Positions 16,477 to 25,590 of a stretch of DNA of 64,000 nt are shown piece after piece. The position numbers and the translations under genes are program-made. The DNA is from Actinoplanes sp. NBRC 103695 (GTDB lineage Bacteria > Actinomycetota > Actinomycetes > Mycobacteriales > Micromonosporaceae): contig NZ_BSTL01000002.1 in assembly GCF_030269485.1 (NCBI RefSeq), forward strand, positions 74,341 through 138,340, written 5' to 3'. Below the pieces are notes generated by a model. It was not told the origin of the DNA. It was given only the letters and a program-made list of their open reading frames with translations, and searched no databases. How positions within the stretch are numbered: the first letter of the stretch is position 1; each line of letters begins with the position of its first letter.

Positions 16477-18408
16477 CTAAGACAGCTCAGCTTCGAACTG
16501 GCCGCCTTCCAGGCGGGCCTTCATCGTGGTCAGGAAGCGGGCGGCGTCGGCGCCGTCCACGATCCGGTGGTCGTAGCTCAGGGCCAGGTAGATCATCGAG
16601 CGCGGCACGATCAGCTCGCCCAGGTTGGGGTCGTCGACGACCACGGCCCGCTTGACCACCGCGCCGGTGCCGAGGATGCCGACCTGCGGCTGGTTGATGA
16701 TCGGCGTGTCGAAGAGCGCGCCCCGGCTGCCGGTGTTGGTCAGCGTGAACGTGCCGCCGGAGATCTCGTCCGGGCTGATCTTGTTGTTGCGGGTGCGGTC
16801 GGCCACGTCGGCGATCCGCTTGGCCAGCCCGGACAGGTTGAGGTCGCCCGCGTCCTTGATCACCGGGACGATCAGGCCCTTGGGGGTGTCCACCGCGATG
16901 CCCAGGTGCTCGCCGTCGTGGTAGGTGACCGTGCCGGCCTCCTGGTCGATCGACGAGTTGACCACCGGGTGCTCCTGCAGCGCCTCGACGGCCGCCAGCG
17001 CCAGGAACGGCATGAAGGTCAGCTTCACGCCGTGCTTGGCCTGGAAGTCGGCCTTGGCCCGCTGACGGAGCTGGGCGACCTTGGTGACGTCGACCTCGAC
17101 GACCGTGGTGAGCTGCGCCGAGATCTGCAGCGACTCGACCATGCGCCGGGCGATCGTGGCGCGAGTGCGGGTCAGCTTCTCGGTGCGGCCGCGCAGCGGG
17201 CTCGGGGCCGGCTTGGGCGCCGCGGCCGCCGCGGACGAGGTGGACTGCTGAGCGGCGGGAGCCGGCTTGGCGGCCTCGGCCTTCGCGGCGGCTGCCTTGT
17301 CGGCGGCCTCGATCACGTCCTGCTTGCGGATCCGGCCGCCGACCCCGGTGCCGGTCAGGGTGGCGAGGTCGACGCCCTTCTCGGCGGCGAGCTTGCGGAC
17401 CAGCGGGGTGACGTAGCCGGCGTCGCCGGAGCCACCGTTGGAGGACGAGGCCTGCGCGGGCGCCGGGGCCGACGGCTGCTGCACCGGCTTGCCCTGCTCG
17501 ACCTCGGGAGAGGGGTCGGCGTAGGACTCGCCGGACGACGCCACTTGGGGCGCCGGCTTCGACTCGACCTTGGGCGCCTCGGCCTGCTGCGGCGCGGGAG
17601 CCTGCTGCTTGGGCTCCGGCTTGGGCTCCTGCTGCTTCGGGGCCTCCTGCTGCTTCGGGGCCTCCTGCTTCGGCTCCTCCTGGGGGGGCGAGGGCTGCGC
17701 CGGTGCGGAGCCGCCGGAGTCCGGCGAGCCGATGACGACCAGGTCGGCGCCGACGTCGGCGGTCTCGTCCTCCTGGACCTTGATCTCCAGGACGGTGCCG
17801 GCGACCGGCGACGGGATCTCGGTGTCGACCTTGTCGGTGGAGACCTCGAGCAGCGGCTCGTCCACCTCGACGGCGTCGCCGACCTGCTTCAGCCAGCGGG
17901 TCACGGTGCCCTCGGTGACGCTCTCGCCGAGCGCCGGCATCTTCACCGCGGTGCCCTCGCCGCCACCGGCCGGAGCGGCGGTCTGCGGGGCGGGTGCCTC
18001 GTCCTCGACCGGCTTCTCGGTGGAGGGTTCGTCCGGCGCGGCGGGCTCCGGCTCCGGGTCGGCCTGGGCCTGCTCAGGCTGGGCCTGCGCGGCCTGGGCC
18101 TGCTCGGGCTCGGCCTGCGCCTGGGTCTGCTCCTGAGCGGGGGCCGGCGCGGAGGAATCGTCGTCGTCGCCGTCGCCGGAGATCACGGCCAGCTCGCTGC
18201 CGACGTCGGCGGTCTCGTCCTCGCCGACGACGATGCGGGTGAGCACGCCGGCGGCGGGGGAGGGGATCTCGGTGTCGACCTTGTCGGTGGAGACCTCGAG
18301 CAGCGGCTCGTCGGCCTCGACCCGCTCGCCCTCCTGCTTCAGCCAGCGCGTGACGGTGCCCTCGGTGACGCTCTCACCCAGCCGCGGCATGGTGACCGAT
18401 ACCGGCAT
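16477..18408 (-). CDS. sucB: Dihydrolipoamide acyltransferase (2-oxoacid dehydrogenase E2)
   Basis: A 643-residue E2 core. Two lipoyl domains begin [19 protein letters not shown] and [19 protein letters not shown], with the lipoyl Lys in STDKVDTE at residue 43 and near 193. They are separated by long Ala/Glu/Gln/Pro linkers. A peripheral-subunit-binding domain with [16 protein letters not shown] sits near 335, and the catalytic domain ends in [15 protein letters not shown] with the catalytic His near 612. In actinobacteria this protein (also named dlaT) serves pyruvate and 2-oxoglutarate dehydrogenases; which acyl group it uses cannot be told here. lpdA lies 37 bases upstream, and lipA and lipB, which modify it, are nearby. 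AGGAG precedes the ATG. Confidence 0.96.
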   Translation of the reverse strand: MPVSVTMPRLGESVTEGTVTRWLKQEGERVEADEPLLEVSTDKVDTEIPSPAAGVLTRIVVGEDETADVGSELAVISGDGDDDDSSAPAPAQEQTQAQAEPEQAQAAQAQPEQAQADPEPEPAAPDEPSTEKPVEDEAPAPQTAAPAGGGEGTAVKMPALGESVTEGTVTRWLKQVGDAVEVDEPLLEVSTDKVDTEIPSPVAGTVLEIKVQEDETADVGADLVVIGSPDSGGSAPAQPSPPQEEPKQEAPKQQEAPKQQEPKPEPKQQAPAPQQAEAPKVESKPAPQVASSGESYADPSPEVEQGKPVQQPSAPAPAQASSSNGGSGDAGYVTPLVRKLAAEKGVDLATLTGTGVGGRIRKQDVIEAADKAAAAKAEAAKPAPAAQQSTSSAAAAAPKPAPSPLRGRTEKLTRTRATIARRMVESLQISAQLTTVVEVDVTKVAQLRQRAKADFQAKHGVKLTFMPFLALAAVEALQEHPVVNSSIDQEAGTVTYHDGEHLGIAVDTPKGLIVPVIKDAGDLNLSGLAKRIADVADRTRNNKISPDEISGGTFTLTNTGSRGALFDTPIINQPQVGILGTGAVVKRAVVVDDPNLGELIVPRSMIYLALSYDHRIVDGADAARFLTTMKARLEGGQFEAELS

Positions 18409-18445
18409 CTCTTCGAACTCCTAACCAGTGTTGCGGATGGATGAA

Positions 18446-19837
18446 TCAGGCGTGCGCGTGCAGGGGCTTGCCCGCGAGCGCCAGGTGGGCCTCGCCGAGC
18501 GCTTCGTTCTGCGTCGGGTGCGCGTGGATCAGCTGCGCGACCTCGTCCGGGAAAGCCTCCCAGTTGTAGATCAGCTGAGCCTCGCCGACCTGCTCGCCCA
18601 TCCGCGCGCCGATCATGTGGACGCCGACGACCGGCCCGTCCTCGACGCGTACGAGCTTGACGAAGCCCGCGGTCTTGAGGATCTGGCTCTTGCCGTTGCC
18701 GCCGAGGTTGTAGTTGTACGACTTGACCTTGTCGGCGCCGTACGTCTCCTTGGCCTGGGCCTCGGTGATGCCGACCGACGCGATCTCGGGGTCGCAGTAG
18801 GTGACCCGCGGGATGCCCTTCTCGTCGATGGCCGGCGGGTTGAGGCCCGCGATCTCCTCGGCCACGAAGATGCCCTGGGCGAAGCCGCGGTGCGCGAGCT
18901 GCAGGCCCGGGACGATGTCGCCGACCGCGTAGATGTTGCCGACGCCGGTGTGCAGGCGCTCGTTGGTGATCACGAAGCCGCGGTCGAGGGTGACGCCCTG
19001 CTCCTCGTACCCCAGGTCCTTGGTTGTCGGGCCGCGACCGACCGCGACCAGGAGAACCTCGGCCTCCACCGTCTCGCCGCCCTGGATCGTCGCCCGGACG
19101 CCGTTCTCGGTGTGCTCGACCTTCTCGAACGGCTTGCCGACCTTGAAGTTGATCTTCCGCTTGCGGAAGGCCCGCTCCAGCGCCTTGGAGATCTCCTCGT
19201 CCTCGGCGGCCACCAGCCGGGGCAGCGCCTCCAGGATGGTCACGTCGGCGCCGAACGACTTCCACACGCTGGCGAACTCGACGCCGATCACGCCGCCGCC
19301 GAGCACGATCGCGGAACTCGGCACGCGGTCGAGCTTGAGGGCGTGCTCGCTGGCGATCACCCGCTTGCCGTCGACCTCCAGGCCGGGCAGCGAGCGCGAG
19401 TAGGAGCCGCTGGCCAGGATCACGTTGCGGCCGGTGTAGCGCTTGCCGTCCACCTCGACCGTGTCCTTGGCGACGAGCTTGCCGTGCCCGGGCACCACGG
19501 TGATCTTCTTGTTCGTCGTGAGCATGCCGGTCAGGCCCTTGAAGAGCCGCCCGACCACCCCGTCCTTGTACGAGTTGACCCCGGCCATGTCGATGCCCAC
19601 CAGGTCGGCCTTCACGCCGAACTGCTCGCTCTCGCGGGTCTGGTCGGCGATCTCGGCGGCATGCAGCAGCGCCTTGGTCGGGATGCAGCCGCGGTGCAGG
19701 CACGTGCCGCCCAGCTCGGCCTTGTCGATCAGCGCCACCGACAGATCAAGCTCGGCGGCACGGAGCGCGGCGGCGTATCCACCGCTGCCCGCCCCGAGGA
19801 TCACGATGTCGAATGTTCCGCCGTCTGGCTGGCTCAC
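18446..19837 (-). CDS. lpdA: Dihydrolipoamide dehydrogenase (E3)
   Basis: A 463-residue flavoprotein disulfide reductase that reoxidises dihydrolipoyl groups with NAD. FAD-binding VILGAGSGGYAAALRA starts at residue 12, the redox disulfide is GGTCLHRGC (Cys46 and Cys51), the NAD domain has VLGGGVIGVEFASVW, a second FAD contact is IYAVGDIVPG, and the C-terminal HAHPTQNE supplies the His-Glu pair. The GTG at 19837 follows AGGGAG by six bases and is preferred over an in-frame codon 12 positions upstream. It is the first gene of an lpdA-E2 operon. Confidence 0.96.
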   Translation of the reverse strand: MSQPDGGTFDIVILGAGSGGYAAALRAAELDLSVALIDKAELGGTCLHRGCIPTKALLHAAEIADQTRESEQFGVKADLVGIDMAGVNSYKDGVVGRLFKGLTGMLTTNKKITVVPGHGKLVAKDTVEVDGKRYTGRNVILASGSYSRSLPGLEVDGKRVIASEHALKLDRVPSSAIVLGGGVIGVEFASVWKSFGADVTILEALPRLVAAEDEEISKALERAFRKRKINFKVGKPFEKVEHTENGVRATIQGGETVEAEVLLVAVGRGPTTKDLGYEEQGVTLDRGFVITNERLHTGVGNIYAVGDIVPGLQLAHRGFAQGIFVAEEIAGLNPPAIDEKGIPRVTYCDPEIASVGITEAQAKETYGADKVKSYNYNLGGNGKSQILKTAGFVKLVRVEDGPVVGVHMIGARMGEQVGEAQLIYNWEAFPDEVAQLIHAHPTQNEALGEAHLALAGKPLHAHA

Positions 19838-19998
19838 GGTCAACTCCCTAAGCATCGTCCCGCTGCGGGTCACACAGGCGAAACGGTCACAGTCGTCCTG
19901 GCCATCTTGTCACTTGTGGAACCGGTCGATGCACTCAGGTGCCCAACGACATGCCCGCACAAAGTACGCTTGCGGCTAAAGAACGTGAGGAGGGCTCG

Positions 19999-20325
19999 GT
20001 GGCCTGGTTCCGCCGGCGCAGTCAGCCGGGTCGTACGACCGATCGTGGTGCGGATCGTGCCGCTCTCGAGCATCTTGCGGAGTTTGTCCGTTCCCGGCGG
20101 GGTGTCGAGGGTTTCATCGAGCCGCGCACGAACGTGACCGAGACCACGCTGTTGCTCGTGGCACACGACGGCGAGTGGACCCGTCGCCGCGTCGACTCCC
20201 CCGAGTCCGCCCGGAAGTTCGCCCACCAGCTCAGCATGCCGATCTACGACGTCAAGCTGATGGGCTACCCCCAGCGCATGCGCGACTACAACGCGCGCAG
20301 GAAAGCTCGGCCGGAAACTACCTAA
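19999..20325 (+). CDS. Conserved small actinobacterial protein (108 residues)
   Basis: A GTG at 19999 with GGAGGG upstream starts MAWFRRRSQPGRTTD. The body contains HLAEFVRSRRGVEGFIEPRT, TETTLLLVAHDGEWTRRRV and a C-terminal MGYPQRMRDYNARRK. It is a soluble alpha/beta protein without membrane segments; the family is conserved beside lpdA and pepA, but its function is unknown to me. Its TAA overlaps the TAG of the convergent pepA gene. Confidence 0.78.
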   Translation: MAWFRRRSQPGRTTDRGADRAALEHLAEFVRSRRGVEGFIEPRTNVTETTLLLVAHDGEWTRRRVDSPESARKFAHQLSMPIYDVKLMGYPQRMRDYNARRKARPETT

Positions 20326-21866
20326 CCGTTCGCGGCTACGTCCTCGATCAGGGCCAGGAACGTGCGGACGGGTACGCCCGTGCCGCCCTTGGTGAGGTAG
20401 CCGGTCGCCTCGCCCGAGTTGAAGGCCGGCCCGGCCACGTCGATGTGCGCCCAGTCGACGCCCTCGGCGACGAACTCGCGCAGGAAGACGCCGCCCTGGA
20501 GCATGTGGCCGGCGCGGTCCATCGAGCTGTTCGTCTGGCAGATGTCGGCGATCTCCGACTCCATGCCCTTGCGCACCTCGTCGGGCAGCGGCATCGGCCA
20601 GGCCGGCTCGCCCACCGACTCGCCGGCCGCCTTGACCCGCTCGCAGGTCGCCGGGTCGCCCATGATGCCGGCGATCCGCTTGCCCAGCGAGATCACCTGG
20701 CCGCCGGTCAGCGTGGACGTCTCGAACAGGTAGTCGGCGCCGTCCTGGCAGGCCCGGGCGATCGCGTCGGCCAGCACCATGCGGCCCTCCGCGTCGGTGT
20801 TCAGCACCTCGACCCGCTTGCCGTTGAACATCGTGATCACGTCACCGGGCCGGTACGCCGTACCCGAGGGCATGTTCTCCGCCATGGCCAGGTAACCGCT
20901 CACCGCGACGTCCGGCTTGAGCGCGGCCACCGCCAGCATGGTCGCGCCGACCGCGGCCGCCCCGGCCATGTCCGACTTCATCTCCCACATGCCGGCGGCA
21001 GGCTTGATGCTGATGCCGCCGGTGTCGAACGTGATGCCCTTGCCGACCAGCGCCACCCGTTTCGGGTCCTGCACGCCGGCCGGGGTGTAGGTGAGCTTGA
21101 CCAGCCGGGGGCCGGCCGACGAACCCTGGCCGACCGCGACGATGCCGCCGTACCCACCGGCCTGGAGCTGCTCGAAGTCCAGCACCTCCACCTCGAGCCC
21201 GGAGCCCTCGGCGGCCGCGACCACCGCGTCGGCGAACGCCGGCGGGCGCAGGTTGTTGGGGGAGGTGTTCACCCAGTCCCGGGTCAGCCGGACCGCCTCG
21301 GCCACGGTCCCGGCCCGCTCGACCTCGGCCAGCGCGGCCTCGTCGGCCGCGTCCGGCACGTACACCTGGAGCGCGGCGACCGGCTCCCGGCGGCCCGGCT
21401 GCGGCTTGGTCTTGTAGCCGGCGAACCGGTACGACCCGAGCAGCGCGCCCTCCAGGATCGCCCGGAGCACACCGGGGGCGTCCGCGTCGTCCGGCAGCGG
21501 CAGCGCCAGCGCCACCGTCTCGCTGCCGGCCAGCGCACGGACGGCCGCGCCGGTACCCCGGCGCAGCGTCTCCGCGGCCGGCGCCGAACCGGTCGGCTCG
21601 TCGCCCAGGCCGACCGCCAGCACCAGCGGCGCGGCGACCGTGCCCAGGGTGGCCAGCTTCGTCACCTCGCCGGGCGAGCCGGTCGCGCCGAGCAGCGCCA
21701 GCGTCGCGGTCAGCTTGCCGTCGAACGCGGCCGCGATGCTCTCCGCGCCGGCCGCGGGCAGCAGCGCGCCGCCGTCGTCGGGCTGGCTGTGCAGGCCGAT
21801 CACGATGGCGTCGACGGCCAGTTCAGCGGGATCGGTGTCGACCAGGCTGAGTCGGGGCTGGGTCAC
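20322..21866 (-). CDS. pepA: Leucyl aminopeptidase (M17)
   Basis: A 514-residue M17 aminopeptidase, a hexameric two-zinc enzyme that releases N-terminal residues from peptides in the cytoplasm. The metal and active-site residues lie in VGKGITFDTGGISIKP, WEMKSDMAGAAAV and the family signature NTDAEGRMVLADA. The N-terminal 170 residues form the usual macro-like domain. The GTG at 21866 gives the normal family length. It is divergent from gcvT across 149 bases that hold a 13-bp direct repeat (acagtgaggttc, near 21948-21974) but no riboswitch. Confidence 0.95.
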   Translation of the reverse strand: MTQPRLSLVDTDPAELAVDAIVIGLHSQPDDGGALLPAAGAESIAAAFDGKLTATLALLGATGSPGEVTKLATLGTVAAPLVLAVGLGDEPTGSAPAAETLRRGTGAAVRALAGSETVALALPLPDDADAPGVLRAILEGALLGSYRFAGYKTKPQPGRREPVAALQVYVPDAADEAALAEVERAGTVAEAVRLTRDWVNTSPNNLRPPAFADAVVAAAEGSGLEVEVLDFEQLQAGGYGGIVAVGQGSSAGPRLVKLTYTPAGVQDPKRVALVGKGITFDTGGISIKPAAGMWEMKSDMAGAAAVGATMLAVAALKPDVAVSGYLAMAENMPSGTAYRPGDVITMFNGKRVEVLNTDAEGRMVLADAIARACQDGADYLFETSTLTGGQVISLGKRIAGIMGDPATCERVKAAGESVGEPAWPMPLPDEVRKGMESEIADICQTNSSMDRAGHMLQGGVFLREFVAEGVDWAHIDVAGPAFNSGEATGYLTKGGTGVPVRTFLALIEDVAANG

Positions 21867-22015
21867 TCGCGCTCTCCGGTAAGTCGAGAGCCGGTGTCGC
21901 CTGTGGGCGGCCCCGGCACTGGCGGGCCCGGCGCGGTACGGCCGAGCACAGTGAGGTTCACAGTGAGGTTCCAGCCGACTCTAACGGGCCGTCTGATCAC
22001 GGGTAAGTTGAGTCC

Positions 22016-23086
22016 ATGCTCCAGCGCTCACCACTACACGATCGGCACCTCCAGCTCGGCGCGAAGCTCGCCGAATTCGGCGGCTGGGAGATGCCGCTGG
22101 AGTACGCCGGGGGCGGCGTCATCAAGGAGCACACGGCCGTGCGTACGCAAGCCGGGGTCTTTGATGTGTCGCACCTGGGCAAGGCGGCGGTCGTCGGGCC
22201 CGGGGCGGCGGAGTTCGTCAACCGCTGCCTGACCAACGACCTGGGCCGGATCAAGCCCGGCAAAGCGCAGTACACGATGTGCTGCGATGAGTCCGGCGGC
22301 GTGGTCGACGACCTGATCGCCTACCTGTTCAGCGACGAGGACGTCTTCCTCATCCCGAACGCTGCCAACACCGCCGAGGTGGTCGCCCGGCTCGCCGCCG
22401 CCGCGCCCGAGGGCGTCAACGTGACCAACGAGCACACCAGCTTCGCGATCCTGGCCGTGCAGGGCCCCGCGTCCGAGGAAGCGGTGCGGGCACTGGGCCT
22501 GCCCATCGGCCATGAGTACATGTCGTTCCACGCCGAGGAGAAGCTGGTGGTGTGCCGCACCGGCTACACCGGCGAGCAGGGCTACGAGCTGGTCGTGCCG
22601 TGGGCGGACGCCGGGCCGCTGTGGGACAGGCTGGTCGAGGCCGGCGTGCGGCCGTGCGGCCTCGGCGCCCGGGACACGCTGCGCACCGAGATGGGCTACC
22701 CGCTGCACGGGCAGGAGCTCAGCCTCGACATCAGCCCGGTCCAGGCCCGCGCGGGTTGGGCGGTCGGCTGGTCCAAGCCGGAGTTCTGGGGCCGCTCCGC
22801 CCTGCAGGCGGAGAAGGCCGAAGGTCCGAGGCGGGTGCTGCGCGGGCTCGAGCTGACCGGTCGCGGCATTCCGCGGGGCCACATGACCGTGTACGCCGGG
22901 GAGAACGCCGTCGGGGAGACCACCAGCGGCACCTTCTCGCCGACGAAGAGAGTGGGCATCGCCCTGGCCCTGATCGACACGGCCGCCGGGCTGTCCGACG
23001 GGGACACCGTGGAGATCGACATCCGTGGCCGCCGCGCCGAGGCCACCCTGGTCAAGCCGCCGTTCGTGGACACCTCGGTGCGCTGA
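22016..23086 (+). CDS. gcvT: Aminomethyltransferase, glycine cleavage T protein
   Basis: A 356-residue T protein that takes the aminomethyl group from lipoyl-H protein and makes 5,10-methylene-tetrahydrofolate and ammonia. [31 protein letters not shown], the folate-binding region [16 protein letters not shown] and [18 protein letters not shown] are all present. The other glycine-cleavage genes are not in the window, so the protein must work with partners encoded elsewhere. No glycine riboswitch is visible upstream. Confidence 0.95.
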   Translation: MLQRSPLHDRHLQLGAKLAEFGGWEMPLEYAGGGVIKEHTAVRTQAGVFDVSHLGKAAVVGPGAAEFVNRCLTNDLGRIKPGKAQYTMCCDESGGVVDDLIAYLFSDEDVFLIPNAANTAEVVARLAAAAPEGVNVTNEHTSFAILAVQGPASEEAVRALGLPIGHEYMSFHAEEKLVVCRTGYTGEQGYELVVPWADAGPLWDRLVEAGVRPCGLGARDTLRTEMGYPLHGQELSLDISPVQARAGWAVGWSKPEFWGRSALQAEKAEGPRRVLRGLELTGRGIPRGHMTVYAGENAVGETTSGTFSPTKRVGIALALIDTAAGLSDGDTVEIDIRGRRAEATLVKPPFVDTSVR

Positions 23087-23174
23087 CAGCGGTTACCGCG
23101 GTGCGGTGAACGCGCAGACCCGGCGTCCCTCCTCGCCTTCTTCGACGGTGGTCGGCGAGGCTTATGCTGGGCTG

Positions 23175-23942
23175 GTGATTCGCGACCCGGGGCGAGGCGC
23201 CGGGCATGTCTGCCTCGCCTTCGACAACCGTGCCGACCTGGAGGCGCGCGCCCGCGAGTTCCTCGCCGCCGGCGCGGCGACGGGCGAGCTGACCAGGTAC
23301 ATCGCGGCCGAGGAACCCACCGTGCCGCTGCCGTGGCTGCCGCTCGGCGACCGTTATCCGGAGGGTGTCGTCATCGACCCGCACGCGCAGGTGGCCGTCT
23401 ACGCGGCGGCGACCGAGGACGCCGTGGCGACCGGGTACACCGGCCTGCGGGTGGTCGCCGACGTGACCTCGCTGGTGCGCACCCCCGAGCAACGCGACGC
23501 CTTCGCCCGGTACGAATACCTGATCGACCGCTACATCCCGGACCACCCGTACACCGCGATATGCGCCTACGACCGCGCCGACCTCGGCGACGCCGCGATC
23601 GCCGAGCTCGCCTGCATGCACTCCAGGGCCGACGCCAGGGTCCCCTTCCAGCTGCACGCCTGCCCGCCGGCCGAGGGCAGCGCCGCGCTCACCGGCGAGC
23701 TCGACCTGCACGCCTACGACCTGCTCACCACGACCCTCGACCGGGCCGACCTGCCCCCGGCCGACGAGGTCGTCCTGCAGGCGAGCGGCCTGCGCTTCGC
23801 CGACCACGGCGCGTTGCTGCGGATCGAGCGGTACGCCGACGACCGGGGCATCACGGTCGTGCTGCGGGACGCGAACGGCGGCGTCAAACGCCTCGCGGAC
23901 ATGCTCGGCCTGTCCCGGCTGCGCGTGGAGGCCGCCCGATGA
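23175..23942 (+). CDS. MEDS-STAS sensor protein
   Basis: A 255-residue protein from a GTG at 23175. The first 165 residues resemble the MEDS sensory domain (HVCLAFDNRADLEARAREFL, then a P-loop-less Rossmann-like fold with TAICAYDRADLGDAAIAEL). The last 85 form a STAS-like domain as in anti-anti-sigma factors (GELDLHAYDLLTTTL, VLQASGLRFADHGALLRIE). The position that carries the phosphorylated Ser in SpoIIAA-type proteins appears to be occupied by His (ADHGALL), so it may not be switched by phosphorylation. TATGCT at 23163-23168, about six bases upstream, may be the -10 of a leaderless transcript. It overlaps the next gene by ATGA. Confidence 0.72.
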   Translation: MIRDPGRGAGHVCLAFDNRADLEARAREFLAAGAATGELTRYIAAEEPTVPLPWLPLGDRYPEGVVIDPHAQVAVYAAATEDAVATGYTGLRVVADVTSLVRTPEQRDAFARYEYLIDRYIPDHPYTAICAYDRADLGDAAIAELACMHSRADARVPFQLHACPPAEGSAALTGELDLHAYDLLTTTLDRADLPPADEVVLQASGLRFADHGALLRIERYADDRGITVVLRDANGGVKRLADMLGLSRLRVEAAR

Positions 23943-24871
23943 GGAGCGGCGCCGCGGCGGGCCACGAGGGCTACTTCCACACCTCCCTGTGCTACTCGTC
24001 CGACGAGGAACTGCTGGCCGTGGCCGTGCCGTTCCTGACCGAGGGCCGCGAGGCGGGCGAGCCCAGCCTGGTGACCCTCGACGAGCGGTCCGCCGGCCTG
24101 GTCCGCTCGGCGATGCCGGCCGGCTCCGGCGTCGAATACCTGGCCGGCGGCGCCGTCTACTCCCGGCCCACCGCCGCGATCCGCTCCTACCGCCGGTTGC
24201 TGGCCGAGCACGCCGCCACCGGGGCGCCGCAGATCCGGATCGTCGGCGGGGTGCCCTCCGGGCCGGCGTGGGCACGCTACGAGGCGGCCATCAACCACGC
24301 GTACAACGACTTCCCGCTGTGGAGCATCTGCGTGTACGACCAGCGGACCACACCGTCGGACATGCTCACCGAGGTCGCCCGCACCCACCCGCGCACCGCC
24401 CGCCCGGACGGCACCCACGAGCCCAGCCCCACCTACCTCGACCCGATCGGCTACCTGAGCGAGCCCTGGAAGGCCGACCCCGACCCGCTGGAGTCGACCC
24501 GGCCGTTCGCCCACCTCGCCGCGCCCACCCCGGCCGCGGCACGCTCCGCGGTCCGCGCCGCGGCGGTCGGCATCCTCGGCGAGGACGCCCTGGAGGACCT
24601 GGTGGTGGCGGTGAGCGAGTCGGTGACCAACGCGCTGGTGCACGGCCAGCCGCCGGTCGGCCTGCGGGTCTGGTCGGGCGCCGGACGCGTCGTGGTGGCT
24701 GTCAGCGACGCCGGTCCCGGCCCGAAGGACCCGTTCGCCGGTCTGCTGCCCGCCACGGACCGTTCCGTCGGCGGGCGCGGGCTGTGGATCGTCCACCAGT
24801 CCTGCGACAACGTCACCGCCGAGACGTCACCGGACGGCTTCACCCTCCGCCTGACCTCCGGCGCCCTCTGA
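23939..24871 (+). CDS. MEDS-histidine kinase-like ATPase (anti-sigma type)
   Basis: A 310-residue protein coupled to the upstream gene by a 4-base overlap. Residues 1-165 are a MEDS domain (GYFHTSLCYSSDEELLAV, FPLWSICVYDQRTTP). The C-terminus is a GHKL ATPase of the RsbW type, with the N box SESVTNALVHG, G1 DAGPGP and G2 GGRGLWIV. It lacks a dimerisation/His phosphoacceptor domain, so it should act as a protein kinase or anti-sigma factor rather than a two-component sensor. Together with the MEDS-STAS protein it makes a likely partner-switch pair in which both members sense the same ligand. Confidence 0.82.
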   Translation: MRSGAAAGHEGYFHTSLCYSSDEELLAVAVPFLTEGREAGEPSLVTLDERSAGLVRSAMPAGSGVEYLAGGAVYSRPTAAIRSYRRLLAEHAATGAPQIRIVGGVPSGPAWARYEAAINHAYNDFPLWSICVYDQRTTPSDMLTEVARTHPRTARPDGTHEPSPTYLDPIGYLSEPWKADPDPLESTRPFAHLAAPTPAAARSAVRAAAVGILGEDALEDLVVAVSESVTNALVHGQPPVGLRVWSGAGRVVVAVSDAGPGPKDPFAGLLPATDRSVGGRGLWIVHQSCDNVTAETSPDGFTLRLTSGAL

Positions 24872-24876
24872 CCCGG

Positions 24877-25590
24877 TCAGAGGGCCAGCCCGACCAGGGT
24901 GAGCGTGGTGGCCAGCTCGACGCAGGCGCCGAGGACGTCGCCCGTGACGCCGCCGAAGCGGCGTACCGCGTGGTGCAGGAGAAGGACCACGACGAGCAGG
25001 GCGGCGAGCACCGCGGCCGGGCCCTGCCATGGACGGCCCGGCACCGCCCACCAGGCCGCGACCGCGACGGTGACCGCGATCGCCGCCGCCACGGGCGCCG
25101 GCACCGTGCCCGCGACCATCGCGCCCAGACCTTCAGCGCGGGCCGGCGGCACCCCGCGGCGGCAGGCCAGCGGCAACGCGGCGCGGCCCGCGGTCCAGGC
25201 GACCACGGCGGCTACCGGGGTGATCGCGGCGGCCTGCACCAGCAGGGTCAGGGCGATCGCGGCCACGCCGAACGGGCCGATGTCCGGCTTCTTCATGATG
25301 TCCAAGGCCTCGGCGCCTCGGCGGTAGGAGCCGAGGGCGTCGACCGTGTCGGCCAGGCCGTCCAGGTGCAGGCCTCGGGTGAGCAGCACCGCCACGGCCA
25401 CCGTCACGCCGCCGGCCACCAGCGGCGGTGTGCCGGAGAGCAGCCACAGCACCCCGGCCAGGACCACGCCGAGCAGCAGGCCGACCAGGGGGGCCACGCT
25501 CATGGCCACGCCGGCTGAGCGCCGGTCGACCTCACCGGGCCGAAGCGGGAGGACAGTCAGGGTGGTCAGCGCCAGCCGGAGGCCGTTCAA
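24877..25590 (-). CDS. cobS: Adenosylcobinamide-GDP ribazoletransferase
   Basis: A 237-residue membrane enzyme that joins adenosylcobinamide-GDP to alpha-ribazole in the last step of cobalamin nucleotide-loop assembly. Six or seven hydrophobic helices are present; the family signature is LHLDGLADTVDALGSYRRG, with MKKPDIGPFGVAA following and GRAALPLACRRG further on. The TTG start at 25590 overlaps the stop of the cobU-cobT gene as TTGA, and AGAGGAC lies upstream inside that gene, which supports coupling and the unusual start codon. Confidence 0.93.
   Translation of the reverse strand: MNGLRLALTTLTVLPLRPGEVDRRSAGVAMSVAPLVGLLLGVVLAGVLWLLSGTPPLVAGGVTVAVAVLLTRGLHLDGLADTVDALGSYRRGAEALDIMKKPDIGPFGVAAIALTLLVQAAAITPVAAVVAWTAGRAALPLACRRGVPPARAEGLGAMVAGTVPAPVAAAIAVTVAVAAWWAVPGRPWQGPAAVLAALLVVVLLLHHAVRRFGGVTGDVLGACVELATTLTLVGLAL

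Noticed and set aside
21867..22015. Glycine riboswitch before gcvT
   Set aside because: The 149 bases lack the paired aptamer motifs; only a 13-bp direct repeat is present.
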